Positions 1 to 5,449 of a DNA stretch of 5,780 nucleotides are shown one piece after another (position 1 is the first letter of the stretch; each line of letters opens with the position of its first letter). A model generated the notes under the pieces. The model saw nothing but the letters and a program-made list of their open reading frames with translations. It was not told where the DNA came from and did no database searches. Both the position numbers and the translations under genes were made by a program. The stretch is from positions 1 to 5,780 of the forward strand of contig OMUX01000293.1 in the NCBI GenBank assembly GCA_900314345.1, read 5' to 3'. The stretch is from an uncultured Erysipelotrichaceae bacterium (GTDB lineage Bacteria; Bacillota_I; Bacilli_A; Erysipelotrichales; Erysipelotrichaceae).

Positions 1-72
1 CTCTGCGGCTACCTGGTCTACGGACGCTGGCTGGCGAAGAAGTGGGGCGTTGATCGATCCTTGCCTTTATAA
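1..72 (+). pseudogene. Fragment resembling the N-terminal region of a CstA-type carbon starvation transporter, cut at both ends
   Basis: Frame 1 is open from the window edge to a TAA at 70-72. It reads LCGYLVYGRWLAKKWGVD and then RSLPL before the stop. The stretch GYLVYGRWLAKKWGVD resembles the end of the first membrane helix and the following basic loop of CstA-family peptide/pyruvate transporters, where a similar segment is normally followed by a conserved TPA-type motif and many more helices. Here the resemblance ends at about base 54, exactly where GATCGATC occurs, and the frame closes six codons later. Bases 1-50 are about 66% GC, against about 47% in 61-120. The piece lies antisense to the annotated end of the helicase gene, and both cannot be native. 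It is either a relic or foreign sequence joined at an artificial junction. The family call is from memory of short motifs and is tentative. Confidence 0.4.
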
Positions 73-3017
73 AGCACAGGTACTGTCTCCTGCTTTCTCA
101 GGAGGTCCCTGTCCTTGATTTCTTCACTCTTCGTTCCCTCTTCATACAAAGGCTCTGAGGAAGCAGACTGTACGGATACCGGAGCCGTATTCTCGACCAG
201 AGGATAGCCCATCATCATGTAGTATTCATTCCTTGAAATCGCCCTGTTACAGCCGGTGCCGTCCTTCTTATAGTTCGTACAGCCCAGCATGTATTCATCA
301 TTCTTCGTATGCTTGACGATCAGATAGCCTGTCCGGCAGGAGTCGCACTTCATGATGCTCAGTTTCCCGCCGCTGTATTCATTGGTCATGAACCCGCAGG
401 CCTCCGGTTCATTGGTACAGATGAACAGTCTGAGACCGTATGCCTTCTTGTAGCGGTACTGTAACGGGAAACCGCATATCGGGCATCTCTTCTGCGTACC
501 GCTCACGACAGGATTCGTATTCCATTTTCCTGCCAGTGTCACATCCGGATATTCCTTCTTCAGTTCCAGCAGGAATTCCGATGGATTGTCTTCCGGTGCC
601 ACGAAGTACACCCTGTTCTTCGTACGGGTCATGGCCACATAGAACAGTCTTCGCTCTTCCGCATACGCATAGGAATGATCCTCCTTGACCACAAGCTTCA
701 GTACCGGATCATCATCGATCTTGGAAGGGAAGCCATAGGTTTCATTCTTTCCGTTGATGATGATCACATTGTCAAAGCCAAGTCCCTTGGAGGAATGCGC
801 CGTCATAAATGTCAGATGTGCATTGGGGAATCTGACGGATCTCAGCATGCTCTTCTGTCGGTCATATTCAAACCTTCCGGTTCTTGCCAGATGATCCCCG
901 TCAAAGCCGAATCTTCCGATGAGCAGGATGGATCCCGGATCCTTCTTTCCTTCATCTCCTGCAAGCTTCAGGATCTGGGCAATGCACTTCTCCACGGCTG
1001 CCGCCATGGCATCATTGGCACCCGTACGGTTGGTACCGTTGGCAGCCTTCCGTTTCCCGTCATAGGTAAAGATGATCACCGGGTGTTCGATATGCTTGGG
1101 AGAGATCAGCTTCTTCCTGATCTGGGAAGGATTCTGCTGAATGAAGTTTCCTGCGATGTCAATGACCTCCTGGGAATTGCGGTAGGTCTTCACGATCTTC
1201 AGGGTCTTGGCATCACCCATCTTCTTTGCAAAATCCTTGAACAGGCTGATATCGGAACCGCTGAAGGCATAGATGGACTGCCAGTCATCCCCGACTGCCA
1301 TGATCTTTGCGTCGGTCACCTGTGACAATGCCGTTGTCAGATCAAAGCGCTGTCTTGAAATATCCTGATACTCATCCACGATGATCCAGCGGAAATCCAG
1401 TTTCTGCTTCATTTCCTTCACTTCCCGCAGGACCTTTGCGGAATTGTTGATCATGTCCTCGAAGTCCACGGCATGGTGTTCCCTGAGCCATGTCTCATAC
1501 TGCAGATAGCAGTCCTGACAGAGATCCAGGAACAGCAAGGTACGGACATTCTTCGTCCGTCTTCTGAGCATGTCAAAATCCTTGTTGGTATAGCCGTTGG
1601 TTTTGAAGTTGTTGATGAATCTCTGCAACAGCAGTGTCATCTTGCGGATATAGCGGTTTTCTTCCGTATCCACCAGTTTCTGCATGACTTCTTGATACGG
1701 TCTTTCATGTACTTCAAAGCCAGCCTTCACCAGCTGTTCCTCCAGATGTTCCAGAAGGCTTCTTTCATCCTTGTACGAAGAAAACGTGTAGATCAGAGGC
1801 GTATGGTGTTTTCGGTGCAGAAGGATCTTGTCATTGATGGCTTTCTTGTAGAAGGAAAGCTGCACATCATCATAGCGCGGGTTCCTGCCGTCTTCCGAGA
1901 TGCCGAAGTGTTCCAGATAACAGGTATGATTCCCCTGCTTTAGAAGGAAGTCGGGTGTATATGGCTTTCTTGAACCGGTAATGTCATAAGGATACAGCGG
2001 TTCATATTCATAATCGATGTCATGAAGATACAGGAAGTTTGCAATCTGCACCTCCTGTCCTGAACGAAGAATCTCATTCTGGATCGTCACCCTGCGCTTT
2101 GTTCTCTGATCTATGATCTCTTCGCCCTTTCCTTCCAGCTCTCCCTTCATCGTTGTGTAATATGCCTTGGAAAGCTTCGGCAGGAATGTAACAGGGTCAC
2201 CGGCTTCTTCCGGCACATCGATATAGGATGCGAAGAAATCAATGAGCTTCCTTACTTCCTGTTCATCATTGAGGATGTTCTTCTTCAGATAATCCGTGAT
2301 GACAAAATAGAGCCTGGAAGGTTCCACGATATTCAGCCTTTCAGGATTGTTCTTATGAAGAACGGCATTGCCCGTGGAATGGAACGTGGCAATGGGACAG
2401 GGAATCTGCAGCTGATCATTGATCCTTTCCCGCAGTTCCTTCACAGCCTTGTTGGTAAAGGAAATCACCAGGATCTGTGATGGATCCACATGCTCCACAT
2501 CCACCAGGTATTTCACCTTGGCGGCAATCGTTGTCGTCTTGCCTGCACCGGCACCGGCCACAACCAGCATATGGTCTTCATCGGTAAGGACAACCCTGCG
2601 CTGGTCTTCATCCAGGACAATCTGCGGGTCCACGGTCTTCAGCACCTGATCCAGATAATCCTTTTCCTCCAGCATCTTCTTCTGAATGAATGCTTCATTA
2701 TGCTGGTCCACCAGTTCTGAGATGTTCTTCAGATCTTCCATCTTCTTAACGGTATCTTCTTCAGCCACACCATTCCGCATGCAGAAAGCATCCAGTGTAC
2801 CGCTGAATTCAATGACCTGAAGGTCCTTCAGGACGTTTTCGTTGTCGTTCTGCAGCGGATGATAATCACTCACGGAAAGATAGCGGTCAGCAGAAAGAAG
2901 CTGTGCTTCCTTCTGCTCTGCCTGATCCAGTGAAGCAAGCAGCGGATTGTTCACAGCTTCTTTCTTTTCTGAAACATCTTCCTGTTTCCTGCTGAACAGC
3001 TTTGAGAACATACCCAT
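18..3017 (-). CDS. UvrD/Rep-family SF1 DNA helicase (helicase IV-like) with nuclease-like insert and two C-terminal zinc ribbons
   Basis: ATP-dependent 3'-5' DNA translocase/helicase expected to act in cytoplasmic DNA repair or recombination. Numbering is from ATG 3017 (999 aa). Visible motifs are: Q-motif Gln139; Walker A AGAGAGKTT 154-162 (Lys160); FTNKAVKELRERI 187-199; TFHSTG 211-216; Walker B DEYQD 548-552; GDDWQSIYAFSGSD 576-589; YR 612-613; TAHSSKGLGF 739-748; and RRLFYVAMTR 789-798. All SF1A motifs are intact, so it should be active. Residues about 310-440 form a PD-(D/E)XK-like insert, as in E. coli helicase IV. Two Cys4 topoisomerase-type zinc ribbons follow: C845, C848, C867, C874 and C891, C894, C913, C923. 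Start choice: AGGA at 3027-3024 touches the ATG at 3023 but sits 6 nt before the ATG at 3017, so 3017 is preferred over 3023 or 3011. The TAG stop at 20-18 lies beyond GATCGATC in GC-rich, CstA-like DNA, so roughly the last ten residues are doubtful and the native protein may differ there. A role in phage defence cannot be excluded but has no support here. Confidence 0.9.
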   Translation of the reverse strand: MGMFSKLFSRKQEDVSEKKEAVNNPLLASLDQAEQKEAQLLSADRYLSVSDYHPLQNDNENVLKDLQVIEFSGTLDAFCMRNGVAEEDTVKKMEDLKNISELVDQHNEAFIQKKMLEEKDYLDQVLKTVDPQIVLDEDQRRVVLTDEDHMLVVAGAGAGKTTTIAAKVKYLVDVEHVDPSQILVISFTNKAVKELRERINDQLQIPCPIATFHSTGNAVLHKNNPERLNIVEPSRLYFVITDYLKKNILNDEQEVRKLIDFFASYIDVPEEAGDPVTFLPKLSKAYYTTMKGELEGKGEEIIDQRTKRRVTIQNEILRSGQEVQIANFLYLHDIDYEYEPLYPYDITGSRKPYTPDFLLKQGNHTCYLEHFGISEDGRNPRYDDVQLSFYKKAINDKILLHRKHHTPLIYTFSSYKDERSLLEHLEEQLVKAGFEVHERPYQEVMQKLVDTEENRYIRKMTLLLQRFINNFKTNGYTNKDFDMLRRRTKNVRTLLFLDLCQDCYLQYETWLREHHAVDFEDMINNSAKVLREVKEMKQKLDFRWIIVDEYQDISRQRFDLTTALSQVTDAKIMAVGDDWQSIYAFSGSDISLFKDFAKKMGDAKTLKIVKTYRNSQEVIDIAGNFIQQNPSQIRKKLISPKHIEHPVIIFTYDGKRKAANGTNRTGANDAMAAAVEKCIAQILKLAGDEGKKDPGSILLIGRFGFDGDHLARTGRFEYDRQKSMLRSVRFPNAHLTFMTAHSSKGLGFDNVIIINGKNETYGFPSKIDDDPVLKLVVKEDHSYAYAEERRLFYVAMTRTKNRVYFVAPEDNPSEFLLELKKEYPDVTLAGKWNTNPVVSGTQKRCPICGFPLQYRYKKAYGLRLFICTNEPEACGFMTNEYSGGKLSIMKCDSCRTGYLIVKHTKNDEYMLGCTNYKKDGTGCNRAISRNEYYMMMGYPLVENTAPVSVQSASSEPLYEEGTKSEEIKDRDLLRKQETVPVLYKGKDRSTPHFFASQRP
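52..59. other. GATCGATC at an apparent sequence junction
   Basis: The 8-base palindrome GATCGATC sits exactly where the CstA-like + strand reading ends and the helicase composition begins. Two GATC sites back to back are what results when filled-in GATC ends are joined, as in proximity-ligation libraries cut by an enzyme recognising GATC. A natural rearrangement or chance occurrence (about once in 65 kb at equal base use) remains possible. Confidence 0.45.
246..484 (-). other. Tandem topoisomerase-type zinc ribbons at the helicase C-terminus
   Basis: Two Cys4 modules lie one after the other. The first is CPIC, then Cys 19 residues after its second Cys, then Cys 7 residues further (C845, C848, C867, C874). 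The second is CDSC, then Cys 19 residues on and Cys 10 further (C891, C894, C913, C923). Both have the G-x-x-L and F/L-x-x-C-T-N spacing typical of zinc ribbons that bind single-stranded DNA at the end of bacterial topoisomerase I. All eight metal ligands are present, so zinc binding is expected. They probably help the helicase grip DNA. Confidence 0.75.
1700..2090 (-). other. PD-(D/E)XK-like nuclease domain inserted in the helicase
   Basis: Between the TFHSTG motif and Walker B the helicase carries about 130 extra residues that are not SF1 core. They contain Glu322 followed by IANFLYLHDIDYEYE, then TPDFLL with Asp356, then YLEHFGI with Glu369. This order (helix Glu, PD, E-x-x) is the signature of restriction-endonuclease-fold domains, and a similar insert is known in the helicase IV group. 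At the position usually filled by the catalytic Lys there is Phe or His (E369-H370-F371), so either the motif is permuted or the domain is catalytically altered and used for DNA binding. Assigned from motif pattern only. Confidence 0.6.
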
Positions 3018-3023
3018 AGTCAT

Positions 3024-3027
3024 TCCT
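3024..3027 (-). promoter_or_regulatory. Ribosome binding site of the helicase gene
   Basis: AGGA on the - strand directly abuts the ATG at 3023, is 6 nt from the ATG at 3017 and 12 nt from the ATG at 3011. Only 3017 has normal Shine-Dalgarno spacing, which decides the start. There is no other purine-rich stretch just upstream. Confidence 0.6.
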
Positions 3028-3119
3028 GATCATTCATATCATACCGCCTGGACCGGGAACACAACAGCAGCCAGTTATACAGCTTGCCTCCTGTGCCTGC
3101 ATGATCTGGTCAAGCAAAG

Positions 3120-3146
3120 ACATGATCATCGTTATGATAACCATGT
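3120..3146. repeat. Bulged inverted repeat (hairpin) in the intergenic region
   Basis: Arms ACATG-ATCAT (3120-3129) pair with ATGAT (3134-3138) and CATGT (3142-3146). The loop is CGTT, with AAC bulged out on the 3' side. It also contains the near-palindrome GTTATGATAAC at 3131-3141. It lies about 100 bp upstream of the helicase start and about 150 bp upstream of the desulfurase promoter candidate. There is no T-run on either side, so it is not a terminator. It could be a protein binding site or part of a helicase leader RNA, or have no function. Confidence 0.35.
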
Positions 3147-3296
3147 TCTGTGATGATTCAGACCGCTTTGGTATTCGCTGTATAGACCGCGCAAGGAAAA
3201 ATCAACAGTTCTCCCAAAAACTTTATTCCAGACTTCCGTGATAGATTTCTACTCGGCTCATAGTACTTTATACTTGATGATACAGCGCGATTCCTG

Positions 3297-3326
3297 TTGA
3301 CAGTATAGCAGCTGCCAAGGTAGTAT
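3297..3326 (+). promoter_or_regulatory. Sigma-A-type promoter candidate for the desulfurase/TtcA-like operon
   Basis: A perfect -35 TTGACA at 3297-3302 is followed after 18 bp by TAGTAT at 3321-3326 (four of six matches to TATAAT). Transcription would begin near 3333, leaving a leader of about 60 nt before the GTG at 3394. The spacer contains the palindrome GCAGCTGC (3308-3315), and the arms TGATAC (3278-3283) and GTATCA (3323-3328) flank the -35 box. An operator overlapping the promoter is conceivable but not shown. Confidence 0.5.
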
Positions 3327-3393
3327 CAGTACATTTCAGCGAAACATTTTCTTTCAGTGGCATCCGAACTGCCTTTGTAATATATTTACTCAC

Positions 3394-4524
3394 GTGAAAA
3401 ACATGATCTATCTTGACTATTGTGCAAATATGCCTGCCTCAGAACACGTGCTGGATGCATTCCTGAAGGCAGAGCGTGAATATCCAGGCAATGCAAACTC
3501 TCACCACACTGCAGGAAGAGCCGCAGACAAAGCGATTGAAGATGCAAGGGTTCAGACTGCTTCAATGCTTGGCATAAAGCCTTCGGAAATCATCTATACC
3601 AGCGGTGCCACAGAATCAAACAACATGGCAGTCCGGGGCATGGCCGCATCCATGCGGCATGTAGGCAGGCACATCATTTCCACTGCCCTGGAACACAGCA
3701 GTGTCTCTGCTTCCCTTTCCAGGCTGCAGGCTGAAGGATATGAGATTGACCTCTGCCCCATGGGCCGGAATGGAAGGATTGATCTGGAAGAGCTGGAGAA
3801 TCTCATCCGGAAGGATACCTGCATTGTCAGTGTCAGTGCTGTGGATCCGGAGCTTGGTGTGATTCAGCCATTGCATGAGATTGCTGAACTCCTGAAGAAG
3901 TATCCGGATATACGTCTTCATGTCGATGCTTCCCAGGCCTTCGGCAGGATCCCGGTGGATTTCGCCATCGGGGATACGATCTCCCTTGCCCCGCATAAGT
4001 TCGGCGGTATCAACGGCATCGGTCTTCTGATTAAAAAAGACGGTGTCTCCATGGAGCCGCTGCTGACGGGCGGAGCCAGCACAACACCATATCGTCCGGG
4101 AACGCCGACGACTGCACTGATCCTTTCGACAGTTCCTGCTTTGGAAGATGCGCTTGCATGCAGGGAAGAAGGCTTTGCATCTGTGAAGCAGCTGAATACA
4201 CTGTTCCGTGAACTTCTCAAAGACGTGGATGCAGTGCGGTTCAACAGCCCGGAAGATGCCATTCCTTACATCCTGAATCTGGGCGTGAAAGGCATCCGCG
4301 GCATCCGGATGCAGGAGCTTTTAGATGAAGCAGGCATCTGTGTCTCCGTGAAGAGTGCCTGTGCTTCAGATTTATTGCCCAGCAAGGCAGTCTATACCGT
4401 ATACCGTGACAAGAAGAGAAGCTATGAGAGCTTCCGCATCTCCTTTTCCAGGGAAACCACGGAAGAGGAAATCAGAACAGCAGCCGATGTGATCCGACAC
4501 ATCGTGGAAAGTGAGAATGCATGA
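3394..4524 (+). CDS. Cysteine desulfurase, NifS/IscS-like, class V aminotransferase fold
   Basis: PLP enzyme that converts L-cysteine to L-alanine and carries the sulfur as a cysteine persulfide for transfer to an acceptor, probably the TtcA-like enzyme next door. Visible in 376 aa: IYLDYCANMP 5-14; GNANSHHTAG 32-41; TSGATESNN 69-77 (phosphate binding); His101 in EHSSV (cofactor stacking); HVDASQ 176-181 with Asp178 and Gln181; APHK with PLP lysine Lys202; YRPGT 233-237; active-site Cys323 in SACAS; and Arg348 in FRISF (substrate carboxylate). Length and a short Cys loop fit group I enzymes. Oddities: the usual ATTP is ANMP, the usual VNNE before the G-x-I-Q-P motif is VDPE (151-153), and GPKG after the lysine is GGING. 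It is therefore a divergent member, though its catalytic residues are kept. Start: GTG 3394 gives the longest form. ATG 3403 begins just before the family's IYLD motif and is equally possible, since neither has a clear Shine-Dalgarno. The stop overlaps the next start (ATGA). Confidence 0.9.
   Translation: MKNMIYLDYCANMPASEHVLDAFLKAEREYPGNANSHHTAGRAADKAIEDARVQTASMLGIKPSEIIYTSGATESNNMAVRGMAASMRHVGRHIISTALEHSSVSASLSRLQAEGYEIDLCPMGRNGRIDLEELENLIRKDTCIVSVSAVDPELGVIQPLHEIAELLKKYPDIRLHVDASQAFGRIPVDFAIGDTISLAPHKFGGINGIGLLIKKDGVSMEPLLTGGASTTPYRPGTPTTALILSTVPALEDALACREEGFASVKQLNTLFRELLKDVDAVRFNSPEDAIPYILNLGVKGIRGIRMQELLDEAGICVSVKSACASDLLPSKAVYTVYRDKKRSYESFRISFSRETTEEEIRTAADVIRHIVESENA
4521..4524 (+). 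promoter_or_regulatory. ATGA stop/start overlap, translational coupling
   Basis: The TGA of the desulfurase (4522-4524) overlaps the ATG of the TtcA-like gene (4521-4523). With no strong Shine-Dalgarno just upstream, ribosomes ending the first gene probably restart on the second, which suits two partners made in fixed proportion. Confidence 0.7.
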
Positions 4525-5414
4525 CAAGAGAACTGACACCTGCCCAGCTGATTGAACGAAGTATATCAGTCAAATACCGGAAGGAATTATGGGCGCCGTT
4601 TATCACGGCAATCAAGGAATACAAACTCATTGAACCGGATGATCATATTGCCGTATGCATCTCCGGCGGCAAGGATTCCATGTGCATGGCGGAGCTGTTC
4701 AAGATCCTGCACAGACACAGCGAGATTCCCTTTGAAGTGACATACCTGGTCATGGATCCTGGATACAATGAGATCAACCGCCAGTATATTGAAAACAATC
4801 TGAAGCTTCTGGATATACCCGCTGTGATCTTTGAGACCAACGTGTTTGCCATTGCCAACAACAATGAAGAGAAGCCCTGCTATCTCTGTGCAAGGATGCG
4901 CAGAGGTCATCTGTACAACAAGGCAAAGGAACTCGGCTGCAACAAGATCGCCCTTGGCCATCATCTGAACGATGTCATCGAAACAACACTGATGTCCATG
5001 ATGTGGTCCAGCAAGATCGAATGCATTGTGCCAAAGGCAAGAAGCGAACACTTTGCAGGCATGGAGCTGATCCGTCCCATGTACGGCATCAAGGAGGATG
5101 ACATCAAGGCCTGGGCCAGATACAACGGCCTGCAGTTCATCCAGTGTGCCTGCCGCTTCACGGAAAACTGCACGATCTGCGACAACGGCGGAGGTGGTTC
5201 AAAGCGCCAGGAGACAAAGAACCTGATCCGCAGGCTGAAGAAGGACAACCCGGAGATCGAACACAACCTGTTCCGGGCCATTCATGCCGTCCATATCAAG
5301 ACCTTTCCGGGCTATGTGCAGAACGGTGAAAAGCACAGCTTCCTGGAAAACTACGAGGCAAACAATCCGCATCCATCAGAAGATACGAATCCGGAAAAGA
5401 AACCACAGCAGTAA
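4521..5414 (+). CDS. TtcA/TilS-family PP-loop ATPase, probable tRNA thiolation enzyme
   Basis: N-type ATP pyrophosphatase expected to adenylate a tRNA base and insert sulfur; E. coli TtcA makes 2-thiocytidine 32 with a 4Fe-4S cluster and sulfur from IscS. The 297 aa show: PP-loop SGGKDS 48-53; PCYLC with C120 and C123, matching the first two TtcA cluster ligands; GHHLNDVIET 146-155; MELIRPMYGIKEDDI 181-195; CAC at C209 and C211; and CTIC at C217 and C220, in the place of the third ligand region of TtcA, followed by the basic helix KRQETKNLIRRLK. CxxC pairs and the PP-loop separate it from plain TilS, which lacks these cysteines. The tail after about 280 is polar and probably disordered. Translation is probably coupled to the desulfurase by ATGA; only a weak GTGAG lies 5 nt upstream. 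It is a TtcA-family protein by motif, but the base it modifies in Bacillota cannot be told from sequence. Confidence 0.85.
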   Translation: MTRELTPAQLIERSISVKYRKELWAPFITAIKEYKLIEPDDHIAVCISGGKDSMCMAELFKILHRHSEIPFEVTYLVMDPGYNEINRQYIENNLKLLDIPAVIFETNVFAIANNNEEKPCYLCARMRRGHLYNKAKELGCNKIALGHHLNDVIETTLMSMMWSSKIECIVPKARSEHFAGMELIRPMYGIKEDDIKAWARYNGLQFIQCACRFTENCTICDNGGGGSKRQETKNLIRRLKKDNPEIEHNLFRAIHAVHIKTFPGYVQNGEKHSFLENYEANNPHPSEDTNPEKKPQQ

Positions 5415-5418
5415 CCAG

Positions 5419-5448
5419 CAAGGGCAGCCATTGGCTGCCCTTGTTTCT
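5419..5448 (+). terminator. Rho-independent terminator of the desulfurase/TtcA-like operon
   Basis: Perfect 11-bp stem CAAGGGCAGCC (5419-5429) with GGCTGCCCTTG (5433-5443), 3-nt loop ATT, followed by TTTCT. It begins 5 nt after the TAA at 5412-5414. In the reverse direction the stem follows the convergent gene's stop (5450) by a few bases, but CTGGTT there is not a T-run, so it should terminate mainly the + strand transcript. Confidence 0.9.
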
Positions 5449-5449
5449 G

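Larger units (their letters stand above)
3018..3393. other. Divergent intergenic region between helicase and desulfurase genes
   Basis: About 370 bp without a convincing gene. The open frames crossing it are antisense extensions of the helicase or lack starts and family features. It holds the helicase Shine-Dalgarno site, a bulged hairpin at 3120-3146 and a + strand promoter candidate at 3297-3326. I found no strong - strand promoter for the helicase. TATGAT at 3043-3038 and TATAAC at 3079-3074 have no fitting -35 box, and TTGACC at 3114-3109 has no -10 at the right distance. No T-box, tRNA or recognised riboswitch consensus is seen. The length leaves room for a small RNA or a regulated leader, but nothing shows one. 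Confidence 0.6.

Noticed and set aside
675..1325. 216-codon open frame on the + strand
   Set aside because: Antisense shadow of the helicase gene; no recognisable family pattern and no Shine-Dalgarno-led operon context.
1473..1943. 156-codon + strand open frame
   Set aside because: Lies wholly opposite the helicase, whose motifs are intact; composition is that of a reverse-strand shadow.
18..3017. Helicase as part of an anti-phage defence system
   Set aside because: No partner gene (nuclease, ATPase, methylase or reverse transcriptase) is adjacent in the window; the neighbours are tRNA thiolation genes transcribed divergently.
3041..3060. ACCGCCTGGACCGGG resembling a T-box antiterminator
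   Set aside because: Does not match the T-box consensus (GGTGGNACCGCG order), and no terminator/antiterminator pair follows.
2947..3153. Small + strand ORF running from the helicase 5' end into the intergenic region
   Set aside because: Half of it is antisense to the helicase N-terminus; no family resemblance and no convincing ribosome binding site.
3261..3283. TATACT (3269-3274) as a second + strand promoter
   Set aside because: No acceptable -35 box at 16-18 bp; the TTGACA promoter downstream is better.
3616..3996. - strand open frame of 126 codons
   Set aside because: Antisense to the desulfurase active-site region; no independent coding evidence.
4587..5051. - strand open frame of 154 codons
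   Set aside because: Antisense to the PP-loop gene core (SGGKDS to GHHLND), which is clearly the real gene.
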